DNA from: Cupriavidus sp. WKF15
Lineage (GTDB): Bacteria; Pseudomonadota; Gammaproteobacteria; Burkholderiales; Burkholderiaceae
DNA: 64,000 nt
NCBI RefSeq assembly: GCF_029278605.1
Contig: NZ_CP119573.1
Coordinates: 1,860,001 to 1,924,000 of the forward strand
Direction of reading: 5' to 3'
Below the pieces are notes generated by a model that did no database searches, was not told the origin of the DNA, and saw only the letters and a program-made list of their open reading frames with translations. Made by a program: the position numbers and the translations under genes. Below, piece by piece: positions 1 through 9,120 of the stretch (its first letter is position 1; each line of letters starts with the position of its first letter).

Positions 1-2328
1 TTGAGCATTTTCCGAAATAAGCTCAGGATGTGAAATGAAATCTTTAATGTCATAGGGATCGCGTTTATTGTGCTCATCTTGGAATGATTGATATCCCGCC
101 TTGCCTGTAACTTGAAGAATCCCTCTTCCTCGATATTTGAATCCTTCGCCGGTAGACTCCCCTCCGTTGCCCATTCTATCTGCATAAACATACGAACCTA
201 GGTGCTCAGGGTTGTGAGCATAATAGCTCTCTTGGCTCCACAGCTTCTCCCTAAGTCGCCCATGAGTACAATCATCACATGATTCATTGTAATTTTTTTT
301 GCCTCCCTTGCACCCGAAGGTCTTGCGCATGATCTTCGGTCTAAAATCCAAATCCTCACTCCGGACCCGTAGAGCACTTTCATGAGCTACTTGAGATAGA
401 AAATGAGCAATACGTTTGGGGGTGCTTACATCGTAGATTTTTGCGTACATATTTAGATAGGGCAAAATCCCTTCGTAGTGAGCCCGTGAATTTCCTGGCT
501 CCGCCGCAATTAACATTTCCATCGTGATTGGCTGACGCTCGCATGCGAAATTCCCAACCAGCCCAATCGGATGAATATGAAAGACATCCGACCCCGGTAG
601 ATTCGGTATCCCGGCCTTGACCTCATCCCACCAGACCAGCTTCTCGATACGCTGCTGCTCGGCCTTGTGCTGGGCCTTCGATTCCGTCTCTGCTTCGATG
701 GCCTGGATAAGCTGAATCCACTTGGCCGGGTTGGCCCACTCACTCTCGTGCTTGATGATCAGGCGTGACATGCGCAGGGCGCGCCACGGGTCGTCGGCGG
801 CATCGCATAGTTCATCCGCCGCGTGGCTGCCGTCCCCGATGGTATAGATGGCCCGATAGACTCTTGCCATTAGGGGACTGAGCTTATCCAGCGCGCCCGG
901 TGAGGGAACATCCTTGCCAAGCGAGTAATCGACATACGCCTTGGCGGTTGCAAACATCGTGTGTGTCGGGTCGTGCGGGTCTTCGAAGGTATCAAAATCA
1001 ACCCACTCTTGAGGGTATTCAAGGGTCACTCTTCCACCATCAAAACCTTCTTCGCGCACCCAGCCGCTAATGTTCTCGCCGCGCACGTTCGCGCTGTCCA
1101 CCTTCCACCACGGGCGTTTCTGATGGTCAGCCGCGCCCGGCGTGGTCTCCATGACCTTGTTATTTTGCTGCTTGCCCAATTCCGCCAATGACAGCACCTG
1201 GACGACGCCGGTCAGCGGGGCGCCCTGTCCTTCGTTGAGCGCGGCCTTGTACAGCTTGGTCTGCTTAGCAATCCGCAGAATGGTCGGATCACTCGGCAGA
1301 CCAAACTGTTTCCAACAATCCGGGGCAAGGTGTGCGTTCTGCTCAATCCATGCTCGACTCTTCTCAAGGACGGTTTTGATATCGTCCCCGCAGAAGACCT
1401 CAATGTGGACCATCTTGTTCGAGGTCTTCTTATTCAGCGAGTCATAGCGGCCCAGGTAGCCGATAAGGTCGCCTGCTTTGATGGGGATGGGCGTGGTTGG
1501 CACGACCACTCGGTCTAGGAGGGAATCCGGCATGACTGCCTCGACCACGCCGCCGCCGTTCTCTTTGCCCAGGAACGCCCAGCCACCTGCCGCAGCAGTT
1601 GTGGCCACGAACGCGCCCACCGTCGGCGGATACAGTTGCGTGCCGTGAGTGTCCTTGATCTTGCCCCAATCACCGGCGCGTTCGCTGATGCTGAACTGCG
1701 TGCCCTGCGGCAGGATGCAAAAGGGGGTGCCGTGCGGGTGGGTAGCCCGGGCCCTCAAGCCAAGTTGCGTCGGCGCAGTCGTGCCGCTCCGGTTGGGATG
1801 GGGCTTGTCCTTGGCAAACCTGGTCACCTTGAATTCGGGGGACCAGTACGCAGGCTTCGGCTGCGCTGGGTCGCTCTCGTACCCGGCGAAGTCCTGCAAA
1901 TGCATGTACAGGCTGAAGAATGTCAGCTTGGTGCCCCTCGGAAACTCCATCTGGTGGCGCACCAGGGCAAAGCCCGTGCTATAGGCTGCACTGAAGGCGG
2001 GCTTGTCGCCTTCTGCCGGTAGCTCGCTGGTTAGGTAAGTGCGATTCAGCCGCCAGGCCACCACCTCGCCGTCCGCGATGCAACGCACACCGCATTTCAG
2101 GTCCAGAAGCGAACCCGAGCCGGCTTCCGATACATGGATGCCACCGTGCCACATGCCTTCGCTGCTGACCGAGTACGTACCGGATGGCTCGTTCTTCAGA
2201 ATCTTGTGAAACTCGTGCTCGTCCGTGATCTCGACGGACGCGTTGCCCTTGCCCTTCTTGCGGAACGGAAAGGTGAAGCGCAACTGCTTCAGCGGCGGCA
2301 GCGCCGGAGTTGGTGTCGTATTGGCCAT
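1..2328 (-). CDS. T6SS peptidoglycan-hydrolase effector, M23-like plus GH19 (partial)
   Basis: Open for 776 codons from an ATG at 2328 to the left edge with no stop, so the C-terminus is missing. Two domains are visible. The N-terminal part (about residues 40-300) looks like an LytM/M23 metallopeptidase fold: WHGGIHV, then SLYMHL, then MVHIEV, placed like the three metal-ligand regions of M23 enzymes although the usual HxH is reduced to one His. The C-terminal part (from about residue 600) has glycoside hydrolase family 19 lysozyme/chitinase hallmarks: FLSQVAHES with the catalytic Glu, and MGNGGESTGEGFKYRGRG. It starts 9 bp after the vgrG stop, so it is very likely the cargo delivered by that spike into the periplasm of rival cells to cut peptidoglycan. 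The distal part is AT-richer than the neighbouring genome, suggesting acquisition. The immunity gene would lie outside the window. Family calls are by eye. Confidence 0.82.
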   Translation of the reverse strand, partial: MANTTPTPALPPLKQLRFTFPFRKKGKGNASVEITDEHEFHKILKNEPSGTYSVSSEGMWHGGIHVSEAGSGSLLDLKCGVRCIADGEVVAWRLNRTYLTSELPAEGDKPAFSAAYSTGFALVRHQMEFPRGTKLTFFSLYMHLQDFAGYESDPAQPKPAYWSPEFKVTRFAKDKPHPNRSGTTAPTQLGLRARATHPHGTPFCILPQGTQFSISERAGDWGKIKDTHGTQLYPPTVGAFVATTAAAGGWAFLGKENGGGVVEAVMPDSLLDRVVVPTTPIPIKAGDLIGYLGRYDSLNKKTSNKMVHIEVFCGDDIKTVLEKSRAWIEQNAHLAPDCWKQFGLPSDPTILRIAKQTKLYKAALNEGQGAPLTGVVQVLSLAELGKQQNNKVMETTPGAADHQKRPWWKVDSANVRGENISGWVREEGFDGGRVTLEYPQEWVDFDTFEDPHDPTHTMFATAKAYVDYSLGKDVPSPGALDKLSPLMARVYRAIYTIGDGSHAADELCDAADDPWRALRMSRLIIKHESEWANPAKWIQLIQAIEAETESKAQHKAEQQRIEKLVWWDEVKAGIPNLPGSDVFHIHPIGLVGNFACERQPITMEMLIAAEPGNSRAHYEGILPYLNMYAKIYDVSTPKRIAHFLSQVAHESALRVRSEDLDFRPKIMRKTFGCKGGKKNYNESCDDCTHGRLREKLWSQESYYAHNPEHLGSYVYADRMGNGGESTGEGFKYRGRGILQVTGKAGYQSFQDEHNKRDPYDIKDFISHPELISENAQ

Positions 2329-2337
2329 GCCTATGCC

Positions 2338-4659
2338 TTATTCGGAAAAGCCAAAGTTCATGTCGCCCTTGATGTCTTTCACCGGGGCATTCGTCCAGTT
2401 CGGGAGGGTGAAGCTGCCACCTGCGGGCCCCGCCACATTGAGGTTGCCCTTAGCTTCGATCTGGCCGCTCGGGCTTGCCAGCACGATCTTGCCGTTGCTG
2501 ATCGTGATGTACGCGCCGGAGCCATCGCCCAGCGTGATGCCCTGAGATGCGGTAATCATGACCTTGCCCTCGGATGAATTGACCACCACGTCCTTCAGTG
2601 CCATCAGTTCCATTGCATCGCCGTGCGCCTGGATTTGCACTTTGCCCTTGGCCGCAAAGATGCGGATGCCCAGCTTCGCGGCAAACAGCGATATCGCTTC
2701 TCCAGCGGCCACGGTTATGCGCTTGATGACGCCAATATCCAGACCACTGCCAGCGGTCATGAACAGCTGCTTACGCGACGCCAGCTGCATGTTCTCCCCA
2801 CTCGTCACGCCCACGCCGTGCGGGGCCGTAGCAACCAGGACAGGCTTCTGCAGGCTCAGCAGCTTCTGTTCAACCAGCGTACGTTGCTGCTCGATGTCTG
2901 CGAGCCACGCCTTGGCGGCGTTGGCTGAGTCATTGAGGGAATTCAGTATTTCGGTGGCCTGTTTGAGGGTGGCTTCGGCATCCTGCATATCCAGTTGCTG
3001 GCCATTCGCCCCCGGCTGGTCATCGGCCGACAGGAACAGTCCCTTGCCACCACGCACGGCGCCCCAGCCGGAAGTCCGTAGTTCGAACCCGTCGCCGCGC
3101 TGCTTCTTCTTGTAGTCGACGAGATAGCCGAGGTTCAGTTGGGTCTTGCCGCCGTACTCGGTGGACAGCTTGATGCTTTCCTGGCCGTGCCAGTCTTCGA
3201 AGCGCAGCTTGTTGTTGCTCTGGGTGCGGATGACATTGCGGGACAGCCACCGATCCTGATTGTGGATGAGATCACTGTGCTGGCTGTGGTGCATCGCGTG
3301 CGCGATGTAGGGCTTGTTTGGATTCCCATCCCGGAAGGCAATGGCTACCTCGGTGCCGTCAATCAGCGGGAAGTGGAAGCCCGTCTGCAAGGCCCCGGCG
3401 AAGGGCTTGGCGAGGCGCAACGGAACGCTCTCGCCGCCCTTGGGCCACTTGTCGAAGTCCAGGTCGAAACGGACGATGTAGTGGCCGTCCTGCGTCAGAT
3501 AGGCGTACTTGTACTCGCCCGGCGATGTGATGCGTCCGCTGAGCGTCCCGGCGATGCGCGGCCACCGGGACTCGTCCATCGCCAGGCGGAAGCGCCGGTC
3601 GCACGGGATGGCCTGGTAGAAGACGTTGCGGTACGCCTGGTCACGGCCGCCGCTGTGCACGACCCCGGTGACGACCTGGCCGCTGGGTGCATCCGGCAGG
3701 GCGGTGTCCATACGCAGAATACGCGCCGGGCGCAGCGCCAGCACATTGCTCTGGCCCGCGTAGACCAGTTGCCCAGCGTACGCCGCCTCGTGCCGCAGCT
3801 GCGCCTCCCACTTCGCGCCGGCCTCGTCCAGGTGGTGCGTGCCGTAGACATAGGGCTGCCCATAGGTCGTCCTGTCCTTGTGGGCGATGTTCGCCTCGCC
3901 GGCCTTGCGTTCCCATGAGGCATCGGGGTTGTAATCCGCTACCCGGTAGGATTCCGGAACCGTCCTGGTATGCGTCCGGATGTCGTAGACCGCCTCCAGG
4001 CCCGATTCCAGCCCCGCCGTCTCCCGGTACGGCACGCGCAACTCGGGCTGGTAGATGTAGTGGTCGATGTCGTCGCCGAACACCACCATCTCACCGAACT
4101 TGCCGGGGATGAAATAGCAGTACAGGCCCTCCTGCTCCATCAGCAGCCGGATATAGTCCCAGTCCGACATCTCGTACTGAAGGCGGAACGCGTGCTGTGG
4201 GTATTGACGTCGGGTCTTGAAGGCGAATTGGTGTCCCTTCAACTCGTGACCGCGCAGGATGGTCTCGATGATCTGTGGCGCGGTCTTCTGCTGATAGATG
4301 CGACTGCGTTTCGTGATGCTAAGGCGCGCGACCTGCGGTACCACCACGATTTCATAGGCACAGAAGTCCCGGGTCTCCCGCGTCTTGGAAAACTCGGAAA
4401 TCCAGCCGGCAAACTTCCGCGGCTCGCTGTCCTGGCCGCCATCAATGACGAAGGCGGCGTCCCGGCTCAGGTAGTCGGCGCGGTCCAGCTCCAGCGGATG
4501 GGTGAGCTGGACCGTGACCCGATAAGGCTCACCCAGTCGCTCGATCGCTTCGAAGGACACCACTGACAGCGCGGCGGCAGTGGCCGACCCAGGCACCTCC
4601 AGAAAATAGACTTGTCGTCCCGTCGGCAGCTTGGCTGCGTGATCCCATCTTTCGGCCAT
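2338..4659 (-). CDS. vgrG: Type VI secretion system spike protein VgrG with C-terminal DUF2345
   Basis: A 773-residue VgrG, the trimeric puncturing tip of the type VI secretion system. The gp27-like N-terminal half spans roughly residues 1-330. The gp5-like OB fold lies around 350-450 and holds DGTEVAIAFRDGNPNKP, a region typical of VgrG. A DUF2345 needle extension follows from about 620 to 745, with the repetitive glycine/isoleucine strands expected of a beta-helix. An upstream in-frame ATG at 4968 exists, but the ATG at 4659 (MAERWDHAAKL) has an AAGGA site 8 bases upstream and the residues before it look non-coding, so I chose 4659. The effector gene follows after 9 bp, the usual vgrG-cargo arrangement. 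No tss core genes, adaptor or PAAR gene are visible, so this is an isolated vgrG island. Confidence 0.93.
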   Translation of the reverse strand: MAERWDHAAKLPTGRQVYFLEVPGSATAAALSVVSFEAIERLGEPYRVTVQLTHPLELDRADYLSRDAAFVIDGGQDSEPRKFAGWISEFSKTRETRDFCAYEIVVVPQVARLSITKRSRIYQQKTAPQIIETILRGHELKGHQFAFKTRRQYPQHAFRLQYEMSDWDYIRLLMEQEGLYCYFIPGKFGEMVVFGDDIDHYIYQPELRVPYRETAGLESGLEAVYDIRTHTRTVPESYRVADYNPDASWERKAGEANIAHKDRTTYGQPYVYGTHHLDEAGAKWEAQLRHEAAYAGQLVYAGQSNVLALRPARILRMDTALPDAPSGQVVTGVVHSGGRDQAYRNVFYQAIPCDRRFRLAMDESRWPRIAGTLSGRITSPGEYKYAYLTQDGHYIVRFDLDFDKWPKGGESVPLRLAKPFAGALQTGFHFPLIDGTEVAIAFRDGNPNKPYIAHAMHHSQHSDLIHNQDRWLSRNVIRTQSNNKLRFEDWHGQESIKLSTEYGGKTQLNLGYLVDYKKKQRGDGFELRTSGWGAVRGGKGLFLSADDQPGANGQQLDMQDAEATLKQATEILNSLNDSANAAKAWLADIEQQRTLVEQKLLSLQKPVLVATAPHGVGVTSGENMQLASRKQLFMTAGSGLDIGVIKRITVAAGEAISLFAAKLGIRIFAAKGKVQIQAHGDAMELMALKDVVVNSSEGKVMITASQGITLGDGSGAYITISNGKIVLASPSGQIEAKGNLNVAGPAGGSFTLPNWTNAPVKDIKGDMNFGFSE

Positions 4660-5257
4660 GATCGCAATCCTTGTATCGGTTGCGCCGCTGCGCGGCACGC
4701 AGCGCGTCAGGTGTACGCTGGGCAATTGGTGCAATACCCGAATTTGGCGATACAGAATGCCAAGATCAAAGCAAGCCAGATATAGGACTAATCCGATTTT
4801 TGAGAAAAAAGATTCGTATTTTGAGGTATTTAAATCTAAATCAAATACAGTCGACTTGATGGCCACCGAAGCAACGTTAAACGCCGGAGCAAATTGCCAA
4901 AATGGAACCTGGAGGGCGAAGGCTGAAACGCATCGCCACGGCAAAGGCGCAGCAGATCGCGCTGGCAAATGCCGCGCGTCACCGCAAGGGAGCGGGTCGG
5001 CGAATGCCGGCCGGTCAGGAAGCCGTCAAAATCGGGCCGCGCCCCATTCTGCGCTGAGCGCATCAAAATCGTGGGCGGGCTTGGGGGAGATGGGCCAGTT
5101 GGCGTCGGACAGCGGCGCCCCCGCTGGTTACTGTTCCTTAAGAATCAAAGGTGTACAGTTCAGATTGTTGTAGGCCAAACTGGCGGGTTCTCTTCTCCAT
5201 GCAATGGAGAGGGCAGGGGGAAGGGCGGGAGCCTCTACGAAGTGGCCCGCCTGCATT
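4660..5257. other. 598-bp gap between vgrG and arnD
   Basis: No convincing gene here. The part next to vgrG (about 4750-4860) is AT-rich and probably carries the vgrG promoter. A short ORF at 4902-5057 (51 codons, rich in Arg and Ala) has no recognisable family and no clear ribosome site. A perfect 7-bp inverted repeat with a 3-base loop at 5194-5210 could form a hairpin after arnD but has no T tract on either strand. The stretch looks like a boundary between the T6SS island and the core arn region. Confidence 0.5.
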
Positions 5258-6157
5258 TCAAGGCTGAATGATCAGCTCGCCGCTGCGCCCTTCAATCGAC
5301 CCCCACGTCACCGGCAGCGTCGGCAGGGTGTCGCGGTCGATGTGCCGGTAATACGTGGCCATCGACACCAGCTCATGCCCCTGCGCGCGCCAGCCTTGCA
5401 GCAGGCGGCGGAACACGGGCGCGAGCTTGCCGCCTTCCAGTTCCGTGTGCAGCGTGAAGACATGGTCGCGCATGCCGCCCGCGCCTTCCGTCAGGCGCAG
5501 CACGGCCTCATGGACGTTGTCCTCGGTGAGGCCGTCCACGCCGATCATTTCGTCGAGCGTGGGCAGCGTGGTTGGAATCTGCACATGGCGGCAGGCCACG
5601 CCGCCGACAGTCGGGATGTACGGCGCCGTGCCGCGCCCGTCCGACGCGTAGGCCATGCCCCAGTCGTCGATCTGCCGGAACGCCTCGTCGTTCATCTGCC
5701 AGCCGGCCGCGCCATGCGTGGGCGGGGCTTCGCCGAAGATGTCGACATAGCGGTCGAATGCGTTCTGCATCTGGCGGCGCGTCCAGGCGGGATCGCGCTG
5801 GCGCACGTTGTCCTGCCAGTAGACATGATCCCAGGTATGGATGCCGCATTCATGGCCGGCCGTGCGCGCCGCGCGCATTTCGGCGGCCGCCTTGCGGCCG
5901 ATGTCCGGCCCCGGCAGCAGCACGCCGTACATCAGCGTGCGCAGGCCGTAGTTGGACACCACCGAGGTGCGCGACACCTTCTTCAGGAACCCGGGCCGGA
6001 ATATGCGGCGCAGTGCCCAGCCGGTGTGGTCCGGGCCCAGGCTGTACAGGAAGGTGGCCTGTGCCTGCACGGCATCGAGCATGGACAGCAGCGCCGGCAC
6101 GCCTTCGCGCGTGCCGCGCAGCGTGTCGACGTCAACCTTGAGGGCGATTCTGGCCAT
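5258..6157 (-). CDS. arnD: 4-deoxy-4-formamido-L-arabinose-phosphoundecaprenol deformylase ArnD
   Basis: A 299-residue polysaccharide-deacetylase-family enzyme (NodB fold) that removes the formyl group from undecaprenyl-phosphate-4-formamido-arabinose on the cytoplasmic face of the inner membrane, making the step to free Ara4N irreversible. Visible motifs are the N-terminal ALKVDVDT (metal/catalytic Asp motif I), HECGIHTWDH (motif II with the metal His pair) and the C-terminal HTELEGG. Length matches E. coli ArnD (about 296 residues). It is the last gene of the leftward arn operon, starting 10 bp after the decarboxylase stop. All motifs expected of an active enzyme are present. Confidence 0.95.
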   Translation of the reverse strand: MARIALKVDVDTLRGTREGVPALLSMLDAVQAQATFLYSLGPDHTGWALRRIFRPGFLKKVSRTSVVSNYGLRTLMYGVLLPGPDIGRKAAAEMRAARTAGHECGIHTWDHVYWQDNVRQRDPAWTRRQMQNAFDRYVDIFGEAPPTHGAAGWQMNDEAFRQIDDWGMAYASDGRGTAPYIPTVGGVACRHVQIPTTLPTLDEMIGVDGLTEDNVHEAVLRLTEGAGGMRDHVFTLHTELEGGKLAPVFRRLLQGWRAQGHELVSMATYYRHIDRDTLPTLPVTWGSIEGRSGELIIQP

Positions 6158-6167
6158 GGCTCCGCGC

Positions 6168-7220
6168 TCAGTTGGCGCTGTCGACGAGGGTGCGTGCTTC
6201 CACGACCTTTTCGCGATAGGCCTCGAAGATCTGGCGCAGCGCCTGCTCCATCGTCACCTCGGGCTTCCAGCCCAGTTCCTGCATGGTGTTGTCGATCTTC
6301 GGCACGCGGTGCTGCACGTCCTGGTAGCCCTTGCCGTAGAAGTCGCCCGACGAGGTCTCGACGATCTGCGTCTTGCGCGCCTCTTCGGCGTACTCGGGGT
6401 AGTCGGCGGCCATCTTCAGCATCATCTCGGCCAGCTCGCGCACCGAGTGGATGTTGGACGGGTTGCCGATGTTGAAGATCTTGCCGGTGGCCACGCCGTT
6501 GGGGTTCTCGATGATGCGCATCAGCGCCGAGATGCCGTCCGAGATATCGGCGAACGCGCGCTTCTGCGCCCCGCCGTCGACCAGCTTGATCGGCTCGCCG
6601 CGCACGATATGGCCGAGGAACTGCGTGACCACGCGCGAGGAGCCTTCCTTCGATTCGAAGATCGAGTCCAGCCCGGCGCCGATCCAGTTGAACGGGCGGA
6701 ACAGCGTGTAGTTCAGGCCCTGTTCCATGCCGTAGGCGTGGATGACGCGGTCCATGAGCTGCTTGGAGCAGGCGTAGATCCAGCGCGGCTTGTTGATCGG
6801 GCCGTAGATCAGCGGCGAGGACTCGGGGTCGAACTCGTCGTCGGCGCACATGCCGTAGACCTCGGAGGTCGACGGGAACACCAGGTGCTTGCCGTACTTG
6901 ACCGCGGCGCGCACGATCGGCAGGTTGGCTTCGAAGTCGAGCTCGAACACGCGCAGCGGCTGGCGCACGTAGGTGGCGGGGGTGGCAATGGCCACCAGCG
7001 GCAGGACCACGTCGCATTTGCGGATGTTGTACTCGATCCACTCCTTGTTGATGGTGATGTCACCCTCGAAGAAGTGCATGCGCGGATGGTTGACCAGGTC
7101 ACCGAGGCGGTCGGACGACATGTCCATGCCGTAGACCTCCCACGGCGTGGTTTCCAGGATGCGGCGCGTCAGGTGGTGGCCGATGAAGCCGTTGACGCCA
7201 AGAATCAGGACCTTTTTCAT
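6168..7220 (-). CDS. arnA: UDP-glucuronate decarboxylase (C-terminal half of ArnA as a separate gene)
   Basis: A 350-residue extended short-chain dehydrogenase equivalent to the C-terminal domain of E. coli ArnA. It oxidises and decarboxylates UDP-glucuronic acid to UDP-4-keto-pentose with NAD+. The NAD-binding GVNGFIGHHL is at the N-terminus; the catalytic Ser/Thr and Tyr-x3-Lys triad appears in PSTSEVYGM and YACSKQLMDR. The Arn-type RPFNWIGAGLDS follows. In E. coli this domain is fused behind the formyltransferase; here it is a stand-alone gene whose ATG overlaps the formyltransferase stop by 4 bases, so the two halves remain translationally coupled. Confidence 0.94.
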   Translation of the reverse strand: MKKVLILGVNGFIGHHLTRRILETTPWEVYGMDMSSDRLGDLVNHPRMHFFEGDITINKEWIEYNIRKCDVVLPLVAIATPATYVRQPLRVFELDFEANLPIVRAAVKYGKHLVFPSTSEVYGMCADDEFDPESSPLIYGPINKPRWIYACSKQLMDRVIHAYGMEQGLNYTLFRPFNWIGAGLDSIFESKEGSSRVVTQFLGHIVRGEPIKLVDGGAQKRAFADISDGISALMRIIENPNGVATGKIFNIGNPSNIHSVRELAEMMLKMAADYPEYAEEARKTQIVETSSGDFYGKGYQDVQHRVPKIDNTMQELGWKPEVTMEQALRQIFEAYREKVVEARTLVDSAN

Positions 7221-8164
7221 CGGTTTTCCTCGTTGGACTGTTCGGTAAGAATGGGGGCAAGCGACTCCGGGGTGACCGGGGACGACGTCGCGGCGGCAAG
7301 CAGGGTGTCAATGCGCACCTGGCCGCCGTCGCCGCACAGGCCGACGATCTGGCCCTGGCTGACATGCAGGCCGGGGCGCCATCCGGTCGGCAGCGTAGCC
7401 GGCGTAGAGGCGGACAGCGGGCGGCGCGCCTGCGCAACGATGAAGCGCTGGCCGGCAATATCGGTGAATGCGCCCGGGTAGGGCGGCGCCACCGCGCGGA
7501 TCAGGTTGTAGACCTCGGCCGCCGGGCGGCTCCAGTCGATGCGGCCGTCCTCGGGGCGGCGGCCCGAGAAGTAGCTGCCCTCGGCCAGCACGTTAGGCAG
7601 CTGCGGCGTCTTGCCCGCCATCATGGCCGGCAGCGCGCGCCACAGTGTCTGCTCGGCCGCCACGGTGACTTTCTCGAAGACTTCGCCGGCGGTGTCGTCC
7701 GGCAGAATCGGCACGGCCGTCTGGTCGACGATGTAGCCGGCGTCGGGCTTGGCTTCCATCGCGTGCAGCGTGGCGCCGGTCTCGGTCTCGCCGTGCAGCA
7801 CGGCCCAGTTGACCGGCACGCGGCCGCGGTACTTGGGCAGCAGCGATCCGTGCATGTTGAACGCGCCTTGCGGCGCCAGCGCCAGCACGCTGGCCGGGAT
7901 CATCGAGCGGTAGTAGAAGGAGAAGATGACGTCGGGCCGGGCGTCGCGCACGGCCTGCGCGATCGCCGGGTCGGTCGGATCCTCGCCGTACACGAATGGG
8001 ATACCCAGTTCCGTGGCGGTATCCGCCACGCGGCGGAACCAGATGTTCTCGTCGGCACGGTCGCGATGCGTGATGACCAGCGCCACCTCTACGCCGCGCG
8101 CATGCAGCACGCGCAGGCAGCGGTCGCCGACGTTGTGGTAGCCAAAGACAACCGCGCGCATCAT
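7217..8164 (-). CDS. arnA: UDP-4-amino-4-deoxy-L-arabinose formyltransferase (N-terminal half of ArnA)
   Basis: A 315-residue formyltransferase equivalent to the N-terminal domain of ArnA, using 10-formyltetrahydrofolate to formylate UDP-Ara4N. The Met-tRNA formyltransferase fold is shown by FNMHGSLLPKYRGRVPVNWA, which carries the Asn-x-His catalytic pair and the SLLP folate loop; the third catalytic residue, Asp, is in DDTAGEVF. A C-terminal formyl_trans_C domain begins near YFSGRRPEDGRIDW. Start taken as the ATG at 8164, overlapping the arnC stop by 4 bases; a second ATG directly follows at 8161. Separate formyltransferase and decarboxylase genes replace the fused ArnA of enterobacteria. 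Confidence 0.93.
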   Translation of the reverse strand: MMRAVVFGYHNVGDRCLRVLHARGVEVALVITHRDRADENIWFRRVADTATELGIPFVYGEDPTDPAIAQAVRDARPDVIFSFYYRSMIPASVLALAPQGAFNMHGSLLPKYRGRVPVNWAVLHGETETGATLHAMEAKPDAGYIVDQTAVPILPDDTAGEVFEKVTVAAEQTLWRALPAMMAGKTPQLPNVLAEGSYFSGRRPEDGRIDWSRPAAEVYNLIRAVAPPYPGAFTDIAGQRFIVAQARRPLSASTPATLPTGWRPGLHVSQGQIVGLCGDGGQVRIDTLLAAATSSPVTPESLAPILTEQSNEENR

Positions 8165-9120
8165 GCCTCCGTCCGTTGGCGGGCCGGGTCCGCCTCAAGG
8201 ACGGCCTTGATGCGGTAGCGCGGCCGGTCGCGTACTTCCTGGTAGATGCGGCCCACGTATTCGCCGAGCAGGCCCAGGCCGAACAGCAGGATGCCGATCA
8301 GGAAGAAGTTCACGGCGAACAGGGTGAACACACCCTGGACTTCCGAGCCGAACAGGAAGCGGCGCGCCACCAGAACGACGAACAGGACCCCGGACAACAG
8401 GGACAGGATCGTCCCCATGGCCGAGAACCATTGCAGCGGCACGATCGAGAAGCCGGTGACCAGGTCGAAATTCAGGCGGATGAGCTGGTACAGCGAGTAC
8501 TTGGACTCGCCCGCGTGGCGCTGCTCGTGGCCGACCTCGATCTCCACCGGACTCGACGCGAACGTGTAGGCCAGCGCGGGAATGAAGGTGTTGACCTCGC
8601 GGCAGGCATTGATGGTGTCCACCACGTTGCGGTCATACGCGCGCAGCATGCAGCCCTGGTCCGTCATGCGGATCCGGGTGATCTTCTCGCGCAGCCCGTT
8701 CATGGCCCGCGACGCATAGCGGCGGAAGGCCGTGTCGTTGCGCTGGCGGCGAATGGTGCCGACGTAGTCGTGGCCTTCGCGCATGGTCTGCACCAGGCGC
8801 GGGATTTCCTCGGGCGGGTTCTGCAGGTCGGCGTCCAGCGTGATCACGATCTTGCCGCGCGTATGCTCGAAGCCGGCGAGGATGGCCATGTGCTGGCCAA
8901 AGTTGCCGTTGAACAGCACCACCCGGGTCACGTCCGGGCGCTTGTGGAACTGCGCCGCGAGCATCGCCGCCGAGCGGTCGACGCTGCCGTCATTGATGAA
9001 AATGACCTCGTACGAGTCGCCAAGGTCGTCGAGCACCGGATACAGGCGGTCGAACAGGGCTTGCAGCCCGTCCTCTTCGTTGTAGACCGGGATGACGACC
9101 GAAACCTCGACCGGGCTCAT
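8161..9120 (-). CDS. arnC: Undecaprenyl-phosphate 4-deoxy-4-formamido-L-arabinose transferase ArnC
   Basis: A family-2 glycosyltransferase (319 residues from the chosen start) that moves formamido-arabinose from UDP to undecaprenyl phosphate at the inner membrane. The N-terminal SVVIPVYNEE nucleotide-binding start, the metal-binding DADLQNPPEEI, and two C-terminal membrane helices (about residues 225-290) are visible, ending in GEYVGRIYQEVRDRPRY as in ArnC/DPM1-like enzymes. The ATG at 9120 overlaps the arnB stop as ATGA, like the other junctions in this operon; an in-frame ATG at 9138 is the alternative and would add six residues. Neither has a strong ribosome site, so coupling to arnB is likely. 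Confidence 0.93.
   Translation of the reverse strand: MSPVEVSVVIPVYNEEDGLQALFDRLYPVLDDLGDSYEVIFINDGSVDRSAAMLAAQFHKRPDVTRVVLFNGNFGQHMAILAGFEHTRGKIVITLDADLQNPPEEIPRLVQTMREGHDYVGTIRRQRNDTAFRRYASRAMNGLREKITRIRMTDQGCMLRAYDRNVVDTINACREVNTFIPALAYTFASSPVEIEVGHEQRHAGESKYSLYQLIRLNFDLVTGFSIVPLQWFSAMGTILSLLSGVLFVVLVARRFLFGSEVQGVFTLFAVNFFLIGILLFGLGLLGEYVGRIYQEVRDRPRYRIKAVLEADPARQRTEA

Noticed and set aside
4902..5057. A 51-codon Arg/Ala-rich ORF between vgrG and arnD
   Set aside because: No clear ribosome site or family; could be a remnant, so not listed as a gene.
5204..7481. Long plus-strand ORFs across the arn genes
   Set aside because: Antisense shadows of arnD and arnA halves; no ribosome sites and no recognisable protein features.
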